A DNA stretch of 64,000 bases, taken from the NCBI RefSeq assembly GCF_003473485.1, contig NC_053045.1, positions 59,376,494 to 59,440,493 on the forward strand. Direction: 5' to 3'. The notes beneath the pieces were generated by a model. The model made no database searches. It was not told the DNA's origin and saw nothing but the letters and a program-made list of their open reading frames with translations. Origin of the DNA: Medicago truncatula (Eukaryota > Streptophyta > Magnoliopsida > Fabales > Fabaceae). Every line of letters begins with the position of its first letter. The first letter of the stretch is position 1. Made by a program: the position numbers and the translations under genes. Positions 11,489-25,015 of the stretch are shown here, piece by piece.

Positions 11489-12230
11489 TTATGTCGTTGT
11501 ACCAGCACCACAAACTCTTACAAGAAGAGAAACACAAAAGCTCTCACAACAAAGGAGAGAAAACCTTCAACAATTGGACCCAATTGCAGAAAACCAGTAT
11601 TTACTTTTGTTAATCGCACATTACAGAAGAGCAGATGGTTAATTTGATTGATATCGCAAATCACAGAAGCAGTTGTATAGCAAATCGCAGAAGCGGTGCT
11701 TACTTTTAATAGCAAAACGATTTCATGTAAGGGAGGCGCATGTCAAGAAGCAAAACGCAGAAACTGTGTTTACTTTTAATCGCAAATGGCTTTCATGTAA
11801 GCGGTGACTTACGGTAATGAAGTGAGTGACCAATAGCAAAACTAGCTGTGTTTGTTAATTCAATTTCTTTTCAATAGAACCCGTCGCAACCGCAAATAGC
11901 ATGTTGGGAAGTAGGAAGAAGAAGCACTTAAAGCAACACAGAAGTGATAGAAGCAACACGTTTATATTCTTAACACAATCGCAACTTGAAGAATTTCAAT
12001 TAACCGCAATCACATATTTTTTTGATTGGTTTCAAAAGCTTGGAATCACAATCGTACTATTGTCAATCGAAATCGCTTTCCACCGTTTGTATATTTTCTT
12101 TTGAACATAAAAATAAATATTTTGTTTGAACTAGCAAAACAAATCTTAATAGACAAGCTCAACTCACAATAACAATTTATTTGGCTGAACACAATGTCAC
12201 AAACTCCACAACTCTAACTAACATTGTATC
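11489..12230. other. Probable LINE 5' region and spacer
   Basis: No gene. The stretch 11600-11800 repeats a unit with TTACTTTTAATAGCAAAACG and TTACTTTTAATCGCAAATGG, each followed by TTTCATGTAAG. This may be a tandem array of the LINE 5' UTR, but the element boundary is not visible. The rest is AT-rich. Confidence 0.4.
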
Positions 12231-13989
<1,759 letters not shown>

Positions 13990-14135
13990 CTCCCTCCGGT
14001 CACATTTATAAGCAACTTTCAACTTTTTAGATTCATTAAATAACTGATGTATCTAAACTATATATAGTCTTGATATATAAGTTAATTAATGAATCTGAAA
14101 AAACAAAAGTTGCTTATAAATGTGACCAGAGGGAG
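13990..14135. mobile_element. Stowaway-like MITE, 146 bp, TA target
   Basis: The ends CTCCCTCCGGTCACATTTAT and the complement of ATAAATGTGACCAGAGGGAG form the inverted repeat. TA is present on both sides (13988-13989 and 14136-14137). A second copy of identical length lies at 60376-60521. Related divergent copies are at 52947-53179 and 50754-50866. Confidence 0.88.
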
Positions 14136-14139
14136 TATA

Positions 14140-14720
14140 AATGAAGGAACCGGTGGTTGCAGATTTGGCCTTGGTTTGAAACCCATTAGGGTTGTTTGTA
14201 TGTCAACACTTTGGACTCGTATGGGTTCAAAAGCGATTTTGAGAAACCGGTGGAGTTTGTGTTTCTTGCTTGATTCTCTAATATTTCCAGGTCTATTGAG
14301 ATCTGCAGGTCTCGATGCATTAGGTCCACCTTAACTCCGGTGTCGTCTTGTCTGTTGCAGTCCTTGTGACTGTTCTCAGAGTGTTGCTCGAAAAAGCTTT
14401 ATACCTGCTGCTTTGTTCAGGGGGTTGCTGGAACGTGGATTTGTTACTGTGTTGGCAGTCGATCCATACACCAATCTAAAAACCCTTTTTTATCCTATTG
14501 ACGCCCTCTTGTCATCTTTTTTGTAACTTGGTTTCGAGCGTACACAGTTTCGCTGGGTTGCGCCCGTGATGATAGTTCGTTTGTTAGGATTGATTAGGGT
14601 CGTTTCTGTTTTATCACGATGTATTCCCAATTGGGTTATTTCTGGGTCAGGTCTAATGCCCCCCCCCCAACTCTGTACCTTTTTTCTTTTATGTTATTAT
14701 ATTTCTCTTTTGCCTAAAAA
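14140..14720 (+). other. Unassigned stretch, possibly a LINE 3' end
   Basis: Higher GC than its flanks. It contains a run of nine C and ends with a T-rich stretch and GCCTAAAAAAAAA, reminiscent of a retroelement 3' UTR plus poly(A). The frames here (14089-14334, 14566-14775) match nothing I recognise. Confidence 0.3.
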
Positions 14721-14721
14721 A

Positions 14722-15512
14722 AAATACATTCCCCTCCCCTCTTATGTTAAAATCTACACTTTATTCCCTCAATAATTTTTTTATTTATAATAATTTAACA
14801 CACTTTGAAAAAAATAATACTCCAAGTCTATTTTAATATACTTAAAATTTGAATACATATTTTTCGCAATTTTTTATTCATGATTTTATTAATATATCAT
14901 TTTAAACCCTATTGTAAAATATGAAACAACCCAAAATAAAATTAAAATATATAAAAAATTACTAAAGACAATAAAGTATGATTATTTAAAAGTTAATTTT
15001 ATACTCTAAATTATAAGATTAATAGAAAATATTTAAATTTAATTATCATTGACATTTAAATTATTATGAAATAAATTTATTTTTCTTAAATGTTGGTTCA
15101 AAATTAAAGTATTCATTTATGTTAAACTAGATTAAAATGTAGTGCATATTTAATTATTAAGTGAGGAGGTTTATTAAAAAACAAAATATTAAGGGATGAG
15201 GTTGTAATTCAAGCATCTTATAGAAGAGGGGAATAGTTTATGAGAAATGCTAAGGACAAACTCTCAAACACACTCTTTCAACACACTCCAATAATAGGAA
15301 GCCACCTCACCCCAATTTTTAATACATTTCAATTTCATATTAGGTTGTCGGTTAATTAAACAAAGGATGGGGATGATGTGTCAACATGTTATTGGAGTGT
15401 GTTGAAAGAGTGTGTTTGAGAGTTTGTCCTTAGCATTTCTCATAGTTTATTTTACTTTTCAAGGAAGTGGAGTGTATATTTTAACATAAGAGAGGAGAGG
15501 AGTGTAATTTAC
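14722..15512. mobile_element. TIR element of about 0.8 kb, host of a nested MITE
   Basis: The left end contains CCCTCTTATGTTAAAATCTA and the right end its near complement (TTTTAACATAAGAGAGGAG). The interior is AT-rich without a protein. A 200-bp MITE is nested in it at 15242-15441. The outer target duplication is not clear. Confidence 0.6.
15242..15441. mobile_element. 200-bp MITE with perfect 9-bp target duplication (nested)
   Basis: Near-perfect inverted ends of about 50 bp begin GAGAAATGCTAAGGACAAAC. ATAGTTTAT is duplicated at 15233-15241 and 15442-15450. The 9-bp duplication indicates a Mutator-type element. Non-coding centre. Confidence 0.9.
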
Positions 15513-15669
15513 TCTTCTTTTTTTTTTAGCATTTTTCTTTCATGTGTAAACTTGGACATATTAAGAAGATCAAAATAGTAAATTTGTATCGAAACTTGTG
15601 CATTTTATATAAAATATAGTATAATTTTCTAATAAATAATTGTTGTTTTCAACACAATGTTGCTACTTT

Positions 15670-18600
15670 CACTACAAGAAATGTTGCATTTTGCCAGGGG
15701 CGGAAGCCCTGGCAAAATTCAGAAAGCCTTGGCAAATGCACGTTTGCCAGGAGCAGAATCACCAGCAAATATGCCCGTCGCAAATGAAAATGCCTTGGCA
15801 CGCCCGTCCTTTTCAGAAACATGTCAGGCACTTTGCCAGGGGTTAACCCCTGGCAAATTGTGTACGACTATAAAAATTAAAAAACATTTTTTATTTGTTA
15901 AAATATTAAAATTTAATAATTAAAATAAACGTTTTTAAATTTTATTTTTTTTTAGAAATTGTTTTAATAATAAAAATTATTGGCAATTAAAATAATTTTA
16001 TAAAACAATTTAAAAGTAGTTAACAATGCAAAATATTGTCTAGGAGCATTGAAATTAAAATTGTACTAAATACTACACACCATAAGTATCAAATATGTAG
16101 AAATTGTGCCAGACCTAGAAATTATATAGATAAAAGCCAAAAGAGAATATATCATAAAGGACCTAAAACATCAATCCTCAACATCCACATCGTCCACATC
16201 ATCCTCCTCATATACGAGATAAGGCTCAACATTCGGACTTAAAACCGGCGCTCCAGTGTGGGAGGGAGCTTGAGCCTGTGCTTGCGTAAGCCGAGCTCCT
16301 CGTATAATCTTTGGCGGTTAATCATATCTTGTACATGGGGTTTAATCTAGCTTCTGTTGCTGCGTCCACAAAGTGAGTAGTATACCTCTTCCTGTTATTG
16401 CCCTCGCTCTTTTGTTTTTGTTTCGGAGGCATTCCTAGATATTTATTAATAAAAAAAACAGCATATCAAAATGAAATTGGAGGCTTGAATGCTTCATTGC
16501 ATGAAACTATATCAGAAATTATAAAGCATTCCTTCATGATTTGTGTAAAGTCAATACTTTGTACCAACCAATCATTTGCAAATATGCTAGTGTCTACCTA
16601 ATTGGATAACAAACTAATATTTAGCAAACTAATATTTAGGATTGCAGGGGTGAAATTGAGATAAATACCAATCATTTTTATAACTTAAAATCACAATAAA
16701 ATAACAGACTCTAATGCTCAAAAACAAATCTGAATCAAAACCAACAAATGGCAGATATAATCTCATGAATGGATGACATAATACTGATCCAAATTATCAT
16801 GCATATCTTCTTCTAATCTACCTCATAAAAAACAGAAAAACTATATTACTTCCACACATATCCATATGCCAGGATTAACTTAGTTCAAAACTAGTTATAA
16901 CACTCACTCATAGATCAGAACCTTAAGAATGTGAGGTGCCACAAACATTTAATTCAGATGACGCAGTAGTGAACATAAACCAACTTTTAACTAAAATGAT
17001 ACTCATACAAAATTAATTCTAAAACATATGCAGTACTGACACTCAATATTAAAATGAATGCTAGTTATGCGAAGGTCGCTATATCAAACAGACTTTAAAA
17101 ATTTTAAGAAGTAACAAACCTGATGAACGGTGGCGGCGGTTTACAGTGAAGGAAGGAAGGAAGGACGGTGGCGGTTTCTTGAGCGATTGAGAACATGGCG
17201 AACACGGCTTCTAGAAGAAGAACAAAAAACGACCACACAGACTGCAATTATCATAGCATAGGTAAATGCAATATGAGTCAAATTAGCACAAGTCTTATAA
17301 GCAAAAAAATACATTCACAATGCAATTTGAATAAATGAATTAGAAAACAACTTCTAAAAGTTGAATGCATTGTTCAGCTCCATACTTTGTAGCATGAATG
17401 CAACAGATATCATCACCATAAACACCATTTGATCAACCTTGTAATTACATAAACCATACATCCAAAGATTTATTTTTCAAACAACATGTTATGAAAACGA
17501 CAGAAGTAGTAATGAGAAACATATCTGCACCATCCTTATAGAAAAGAGAAATAATTATACTTCTTCCATATGATAAGAATCAAATTTTGGTTTAGTTCTC
17601 AACTAAATAAGTCATCTCAAGTGCTATTTAATTAAGAGTTTAAGTCTCAAGGAGACAATTGAAGTTGCAACTATTATTTCCATTTTGCTGAATACACGAT
17701 CAATTAAATTTCTGTATATAAAAAGGGATGAATCGACCGCATTAAAGGGAGATTTATAAAAGAGATTTCTAAAATTCAAGGTGTTAGAGTATACGATCTT
17801 ATAGAAGGAAGGAAAAGAGAACTTTGAATCAAAACAAAAGGGAAAAAATAAGTGTACGATGTTATAAAACTAAACTAACATCAAAATTTTGAGGCATCTT
17901 CATTCATAAACAAATTAAACTCCCCTGCCACAAACAAAAATCATAGTAAATAAATAACAGGTAAAAAGGAAGGAAATAAAAAGAGTGATTAACAACAATA
18001 AAAAAAAACTATAAGGTGATTAACAACAATAGTAAGTAAGAAGGTTCATAACCAAAAGGAAAGAAAGAGATAACAAAGTCATGTACATACAATTGTAGGA
18101 AGTAAGAATGATTTACCCCAAGTTAACAACTTCATTCCATGAAGAAATGTCCTATTTTTTTTTGAGTAAAAATGGTTGACAATACATGCATGATAACTCA
18201 TTTCAACAAGTATGAAACTATCTCTTTGTGCCAAATATGAAACTATAGCATGATTTAGTATAACATTCTTTTATACGTGGTTGTAATGAAACTACTGATC
18301 TCATCCATAGTTTTTTTCTTCAATATCTTTCAAAAGTATTCAGCAATTACACAACAGAACTAGCAATTACACAATTTCAAAAGTTCAATAAGCAGCAGAA
18401 CTTGTATTCAGCAGTATTACAGCAACAACAACAAAACTTGTATTCAACAATTACACAATTTCAATAAGAAATCTCAACAAATATAAACAGGGATGAATCA
18501 AGGACATCAATTAAACAGCGATTACAAATATAAACAGGGATGAATCAAACCCTAAAACCCCCAATTTCAATCTCACCCTCAATGTGAATCTCAATCCTGT

Positions 18601-19162
18601 TTGGTTAAACTACCTGTTTTTGTTCTCCACGCCGTTCCAATTTGGTTTCGTCGTCGCGTTTCTCATTGTACGTATTAAAGAAAGATTTATAGACGAGAGA
18701 AAACATGAGATCAAGAATTTACAAACCTGATGAAGAACGGCGGCGGCGGTTACCAGTGTGAAGGAAGGAAGACGTGTTTTTGAGAGATTGAGAAGATGAG
18801 AGCGCCGGCCGTTTCCTGCGTGCGTAGAAGAATGAAGGAAGGAAGAGGAATGAACGGCGCATAGAAGAATGAAGCAAGGAAGAGGAAAAATGAATCTTTC
18901 TAGGGTTTGAGTAGAAATGTCTAAAATACCCTTGTTTTGTTTTTAAAACCAAGGACCATCTTGTATTTTCACTAACGATACCAAGGACCCACCGAAAATT
19001 TGCCAGGGTTACTGCAATTTGCCAGGGGTTTGCTCCTGGCAAATGGTTCAATTTGTAATTGCAATTTACCAGGGGGCTTCCCTGGCGTTACTCCTGGCAA
19101 ATTTGCCAGAAGCATCAGCTCCTGGCATTATTCCATGGCAAAATACAACTTTTCTTGTAGTG
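15670..19162. mobile_element. Non-autonomous CACTA (En/Spm) element, 3.5 kb
   Basis: The left end CACTACAAGAAATGTTGCAT and the complement of the right end (CACTACAAGAAAAGTTGTAT) are the terminal inverted repeats. TTT flanks both sides (15667-15669, 19163-19165), the 3-bp duplication expected of CACTA. Both subterminal zones are packed with TTTGCCAGGGG/CCCCTGGCAAA motifs in both orientations, the usual transposase-binding arrays. No transposase frame is recognisable inside. Interior landmarks are a GC-rich block at 17117-17200 repeated in diverged form at 18719-18790, and a decayed frame on the minus strand near 16430-16230 beginning MPPKQKQKSEGN. Confidence 0.93.
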
Positions 19163-20460
19163 TTTTAATTATTTTATCATATGTAATATTGTAAATGGTA
19201 GACAAACTCTTATTTTTAATATAACTATCTGTTTAAAAAAAAAGTGTAGGAGACTGTGATTTTAATACACACACTTTCAACAAGAGAGAATCTTTTCACA
19301 TGCTAACAAGTGTATAACTGGTAAAAAAAAACTTAAAGAGAGAGTTTTATGTTCAAAAGATAATTTTTTAGACGTTTTAGAAGTTGGTTTTTTAATAAAT
19401 ATCCTAATGACACTTGTTAACATTTTCCTTAATATTTTTTTTAGAGGTACATTTTTCTTACTGTTTTTTGAGAGGATTTTTCTTAATGTTATTAACTAGA
19501 AAATATATTATATTCCTAGTTATATAAAAAATATGATTTATTTGCCAAATAAATTGTCCTTGAATAAAAAAAAATCGTCCATAGATAACTCTTTAATTCA
19601 AATTACTATTTTTTTGCTAATTTGTTTTGATGCAGGGGAGAGGGAAAAAAAGAAAAAAGATTAGGAAAGAAAAAAGATAGGTTAAACTGGACGAAAGGTG
19701 GTTCCCATAAAATCAACAATCAAAATAGTTAAAAGAGGAATTGAAACACCCTTTGATTTAGCTTTGATAACCGGCGCACACAACTATTACATTCCCTTAA
19801 GAAATGATTGGAAGACAAGAGTCAAAGGTGAGTTGTTGGAACTCATTCCTTGATCAAAGTCAAAGCCGATTGACAATCTGATTCATATAATATTAATTTT
19901 ACTAATTAGTATTATATATATCATTCTTAAATCAATATATTTTACTTTGTATTTATCATAGTAGTAAATACACAAGTAACATTATCCGTGTGAGCTTACC
20001 GATGCTCTTCATCAGATCACCAATGCACGCCGATTACAATACTCGTCAATCATAATAGCCACCAAAAGACTTTTCCCATTTTTATCGTAAACAAAACTAT
20101 TGAACACCCTTCCAAAAAAAAAAAAAACCATTGCACACTTTTAACAATATACATTTAAAAAGTTGCAGTCAAAGAGTAGAGAAAAAGAGAAAAAGAGAAA
20201 ATTCAAAGAGTAGAGAACTTAAGTTGTATTGTTCAAGTGCGAATAATTCATACGACCGAGTATTTTAGACCAAGTAAACACGCATGGACCAGCTCCTAGC
20301 TAGTTCATAGATATATCTTAGGATTCAAAAGACATATAAAGAAACAATTGTTCAACAAAAATTTGCACAACCAAGTATCAGAATCGATTATCCAATTAAA
20401 ATTTGGTAGCTTATAGCTCTTGAACATAACAATATTCTAGCAATATATACTAAAATCAAC
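19163..20460. other. Intergenic AT-rich region upstream of the F-box gene
   Basis: No gene or clear element. The last few hundred bases are the likely promoter and 5' UTR of the gene at 20461. No TATA box can be singled out. Confidence 0.5.
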
Positions 20461-21735
20461 ATGGAGAATTTATCAGATGATTTATTGATAGAGATATGGA
20501 GTCGTGTTTCGTACAAGACAGCAGTGAGTTGCAAATCCATCTCAAAGCGTTTCTTAGCTTTAATCTCACAGCTCCAATTCATTGAACGATCAATTCTTCA
20601 TCACCATACTTTGCTCCAACAAATGAAAGAACAAGAAAACCAGAAAAAATGGCACTTCAATTTTATCTCAAAGCGTAAACTTCTCATTTCGTTCTCACCA
20701 AATCTCAATCTTTCTACTCCTGAAAATCAAATTTCATTGTGTTTTCTTGGCCGAAAATTCGATCCTAAACTTGACAATATAACAAGAAAAAAACATGTCT
20801 TATATTCGAGAATTGTCGGATTTTCAAATGGCTTGTTTCTCTGCAAGAAAACCACACGTGGTAGAGTCTACCATGTATGCAACATCCTCACAAAAGATTG
20901 GATCAAACTTCCACTCCCTCCACCGCCGGGAACCGGTCACAATAAACGTGACCGTGTACTAGAAGGCTTTGTTTGTGAACCTTATTATAGCATCGGAGAA
21001 AGCACAAAGAAAGTATCTTTCAACCATCACAGGTTCAGGGTAGTTCGTTTTCCTTGTTTTGAAGGAACAATTAGTGAGATTCTTTGGGGTATAACAAAGT
21101 CCGAATTTGAAATGGTTGTTTTCTCTTCGGAAACTGGACAATGGAGCAAAAAAAATGTGTCCTGCCCAAATGGTTTAAGCTTTACACGACCTGCCATTTT
21201 GCCGTACGTTGTTGCACATGAAAACATTTTGTATTTCATGGGAAAAACTAGTATTCTAGTGTATGACCCTTTCAACAATGATGAAAAATGTGAAATCATT
21301 AATTTTCCTAGTGATGCATCAGCAAATGATATTCTATTTAATGGTCATGTTGGTGTGTGTCGTGGAAAATTTCGAATGGCTTGTTTTTGTACTCTTCGAT
21401 GCTTTGTGAAGGTGTGGGAATTGGAACAGGATTATAGTTGGAGTTTGTTGCACGTGACTTGTTTTCCTCCCATACCAGTGAGGGATTGTATTGTAGATGA
21501 GTTGTTGATGACTGGGGGAAGGAATGAAATTGTTGATATGGGGACTCAAGTGAGAGCTATTCATCCTTATGATGGTGATGTTGTGTTCTTACAACGTGCT
21601 CATAGAATTTTTGTTGGAAACTTGAAGACTAACGAGATTGAGGGTGTTGGTTATGGGATTCATGGGTTTCAATCGTTGCAAATGATTTCACTTGATCTTC
21701 CATTGTGGCCAACTCCAATTCCATCCATACCATAG
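20461..21735 (+). CDS. F-box protein with F-box-associated domain
   Basis: Single-exon 424-aa protein. The N-terminal F-box covers residues about 2-40 (LSDDLLIEIWSRVSYKTAVS then CKSISKRFLALIS), which binds SKP1 in an SCF ubiquitin ligase. The remainder is a beta-rich FBA/kelch-like substrate receptor, with SRIVGFSNGLFLCKK near 120, NILTKDWIKLPLPPPP near 145 and VKVWELEQDYSWSLLHV near 315, all standard landmarks of the plant family. The start is the first Met and sits directly before the F-box. The frame is intact and the length typical (350-450 aa). The substrate cannot be inferred; this is a very large, fast-evolving plant family. The neighbour downstream is a convergent WRKY pseudogene. Confidence 0.9.
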   Translation: MENLSDDLLIEIWSRVSYKTAVSCKSISKRFLALISQLQFIERSILHHHTLLQQMKEQENQKKWHFNFISKRKLLISFSPNLNLSTPENQISLCFLGRKFDPKLDNITRKKHVLYSRIVGFSNGLFLCKKTTRGRVYHVCNILTKDWIKLPLPPPPGTGHNKRDRVLEGFVCEPYYSIGESTKKVSFNHHRFRVVRFPCFEGTISEILWGITKSEFEMVVFSSETGQWSKKNVSCPNGLSFTRPAILPYVVAHENILYFMGKTSILVYDPFNNDEKCEIINFPSDASANDILFNGHVGVCRGKFRMACFCTLRCFVKVWELEQDYSWSLLHVTCFPPIPVRDCIVDELLMTGGRNEIVDMGTQVRAIHPYDGDVVFLQRAHRIFVGNLKTNEIEGVGYGIHGFQSLQMISLDLPLWPTPIPSIP

Positions 21736-21919
21736 CATAAAATAACATGGGTTATGCAGACAGAATTTGTATGTGTAGTTAGTAGCATTAGTATATGTCA
21801 AGATATATGTATTCAAACATGCAAGTTTAATTTTGTTGACTTGCAGCTTAATTTGTCGACAATAATTCCAACCAACTCCAAAATAATTTATCTATGCTAC
21901 ATGACTGAGGCAGTACTGC

Positions 21920-23930
21920 TCAAGTGAGTGAAGAAAGTGCTGCATCTAATGCTGCCTTGATTATAGCTTCACACACAACATCTATAAAGGAAAGGTTTTT
22001 CTTTTTCTTTGAGTCTGAGGGTTTCGTAGTTGAAACATTAGAAGAAAAACACAATCCCTCATGCAATGAAAGAGGAAATGGTTGGTAGTTGTTTGAAGAA
22101 ATAGGCATTTGGAATTTGAAGAAGCTATTAGAGGGTTGGGTTAAGTCCAATGTTATAGTGGAACGCGATGATGCAGATGAATAGAAACATTTGTAGAATG
22201 CATTATTAGCTATCAATTTATAGTATAGAATAACTATTATTAGTTTGGAACTAATCATGCATAGCACAAACCAAATACTACTTTTGTAGTAGTAAATGTT
22301 GTAAAAATTCTAGAATATAACCCCATGTCTGTAAAGAGGAAACTTATGTACAAATTGTATTCAAGTCTTCGAGATGGAATGTTAGTAACATTGAGGGCTT
22401 CACAACATGGTATTTGTCCTCCTAAAAAATGTTAATTACTTACTACTTGGTTGCCTCTTGTCTCATGCAACTAAACATTCCACCAGTACTTTCTAATAGT
22501 GGTATTAGAGCTGCATTCGGTCATTTAGTAGGCATAGCAAAACAATTTCTCTTGTCAGCATCTATATTTTTTTTTTAAACTATCTATTCTACAATAGAAA
22601 TACTACTATCCTACTAAATTAAAAGATGAGTCTTTTGACCCTCGTAAGTTCAAGTTTAACTAATGTTGTAGGGTTATGGCTATAAGACTCAAGTTCATAT
22701 AGAGCACACAAGTCCAAACGATAAATAAAATGGAGACATGCGGCATCTAAGAAGAAAAATAAGTTTGTTGGAGTAAAAATTAGTCCATGTCAAAAGTCTT
22801 CAACAAAACTTACAAAGACTCTCAAGCAACTAATTTGAGGAGCATGAATGAAAATCGAAACATGTAAGTTATTTTAAGACATTTTTTTAATCAATATATC
22901 ACTTATTTTAGGACGGATGGAGTAATAGTTAAGTAAGATGCATGTTCCTTAAAAAGAAAAAGTAAGGATGCATAATGCATAGTATAAACCAATGCATTTC
23001 CTGTAGTAAACGGCATGAAATTCTAGAATGGTTCACTTTACTATCATTAATCTTGACATTAATAGTAAGGTCAATATTAATGAAGGTTCTTCAATATCAG
23101 AATGGTTGTGAGGTTTTGAAGTGGGGGAAAAGATAAGAATCACGTCATCAATTTGCTACAAATTAAAGAAAGATGTGGAAAAAGAACAAATTAACGAATT
23201 ACTACCTGCTTAGGAACTGGACATGATATGGTGTTGTTCCCAATCCCATATTGCAACGATAGTAGGCCCGGGGACAGTATGGGTTAACTCAGATGCTCGA
23301 TCATCCTCCATTATAATTTGTTTATTGATTTTATTAGGTGATGAAGATTGTTGGTTCTGCTGCTGCTGCTGCTGCTGCATCGTCTCCACTAATAACTTAT
23401 TCTGAAGAAGTGCATAGTGTTGTTGAGTTACTTGATTTAACATAGATCTTCAAATCTGATTCTCCTTCTTCACCTCTTCTACCTTACTTTCCAGCCACCC
23501 CAACTGAATTAAGTCCACTCATAAAAATAAAAAATAAAAATATTAATTGGTTCAGCATCAATTCAAAATTAAGCACATATTATAAGAAAATAATTGTATA
23601 ACTATAACCTATATCAGTTTAAGCTATATATATGAGGGTTAGGCTGGTCTTGATTATTCATTGGAAGCTCTTCTGAATTACTATTCAGACTCAAACTGAG
23701 ACCACTACATCCTATTCCTACCTGCACATACTAAATTATTATTCAAAAGCAATAATCAATATACTAATTAGGAGGCATGCAGTGAATTATAAATATACTA
23801 ATTAATTACATGGATGGAAATTAACTCACAGAATTTTTATCATATAGCCTTTCATCAACTTGTACTAGTTTTTGCAGTGCAACTTTCCCTTCAATTTTTG
23901 TAGCAACAATATATGAATGATGGATGCAGC
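21920..23930 (-). pseudogene. WRKY group IIb transcription factor pseudogene without the WRKY domain
   Basis: Pieces in minus-strand order: KIEGKVALQKLVQVDERLYD (about 23910-23830, followed by a GTGAGT donor); GIGCSGLSLSLNSNSEELP (about 23720-23620); a leucine-zipper-like exon with LESKVEEVKKENQ, an in-frame TGA, then RSMLNQVTQQHYALLQNKLL (about 23520-23390) and a Gln run; finally the C-terminal part with SSASSRSTITLDLTQPSN and a helix ending AALDAALSSLT (22180-21920). These match the zipper and the TLDLT-containing C-terminus of group IIb WRKY factors. The expected WRKYGQK and zinc-finger exon is absent; about 0.9 kb of unrelated AT-rich DNA sits where it should be. The gene cannot make a DNA-binding WRKY protein. 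Confidence 0.65.
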
Positions 23931-24193
23931 CTTCCTACCGAACTATATAATTAAAGGGTGTGTACAAGGACTCTTAATTTCTTAAGTCGTTTTACTTTGT
24001 TATCAAGAAATTAAATTTTCCACGTAAGATATATAAAGTCACCTAGCTAGTTCAATTAGTGGTAGACTCAAGAGGATATATAGCGACTAGTTAGAGCGGA
24101 AGACGTTGCCAAGGTGATTAAATACTAAAAAAAAAACTAGTTTTATATCATAATTTAAAATTGAACACGAAACGTATATATATACTCGTTAAA

Positions 24194-24270
24194 ATGAGGT
24201 GTTTGATGTTCGAACTCCAATCTCTATATATAGTAATGTATTGTCCCTGTCAACTAGTTATGTTCAGGGG
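24194..24270 (-). repeat. tRNA-derived SINE fragment, type B
   Basis: The complement reads GAACATAACTAGTTGACAGG, then GGAGTTCGAACATC, corresponding to A-box and B-box positions of the family at 45592 and 52017. Confidence 0.4.
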
Positions 24271-24850
24271 ATAAGATATTTGATTTTGAACCTAAGACTT
24301 CATAATTAAAGAGACTGAAAAAAGTATGTATATATATATTCTCAATCACCTTTTAGTGTGTAAAATTGGAGTTTAAAGATGGATCCTCATCAGTAATTTT
24401 AATAAAATATTGAATTTGTAAATTAGAAAGAAAAAAAAGATAAAAAAAATGTGGCATTACTCTAAAAAATGTGATTTAGGGTCCACCTTAATTAGACTCT
24501 TTTTTGGAGGTTCTTATCAAAAACTTCATAGACATCACCTATAAATTGTTATAGTAGATAATTTCACACAATTAAAAAATGATGTAAATAAAATAAAAAA
24601 GATAATAATTTTACCAAATTAGTTGATTTTATTATGATAAATGCAAAGTGTAAATAATAGCTTGGAAGTTATGCACATATATAGTACTACTATTGATTAA
24701 AGAGTATAAATAGAAAAGGTACTGATAATTAATATTACGTTGAAAATAAAATCAAAAGTGACGTGAGTTTATAATGGTTTTGCCATTTCGTTTATTTAAA
24801 AAAAAAAACCAAAAGTGACAATTATACTATATTGTAGGATAATTTTTATT

Positions 24851-25015
24851 GGGAAATGTTAAGTTAAGAAGTTTAAAAAGGAAATTTTATCTTGGAAATG
24901 ATGTAATTTAACACATTGAAAGTTTAAAAATTAAATTTATCTACATAAAACTTGTAAATTATTTCTATATTTGAATCTTTAACTAGTGCCCTAAGGACAT
25001 TAGTTAACAAGACCC
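24851..25015. mobile_element. Small TIR element (family 2, copy 1)
   Basis: The left end is GGGAAATGTTAA and the complement of the right end is GGGTCTTGTTAAC. The ends match those at 37970-38143 in swapped order. Non-coding. Confidence 0.6.

Larger units (their letters stand above)
6261..11500 (-). mobile_element. L1-type non-LTR retrotransposon (LINE), near full length but decayed
   Basis: In minus-strand order: ORF1 with a DUF4283-like domain and a CCHC knuckle (11488-10285), apurinic-like endonuclease (10281-9341), reverse transcriptase (9348-7455), zinc-binding RVT region (7433-6855) and RNase H (about 6820-6282). A short poly(A) corresponds to the T run at 6261-6269. This is the standard plant L1 layout. 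Every domain has frameshifts or stops, so it cannot be autonomous. The 5' end is uncertain because no target-site duplication could be found. A 129-bp tandem duplication sits in the RT part. Confidence 0.88.
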
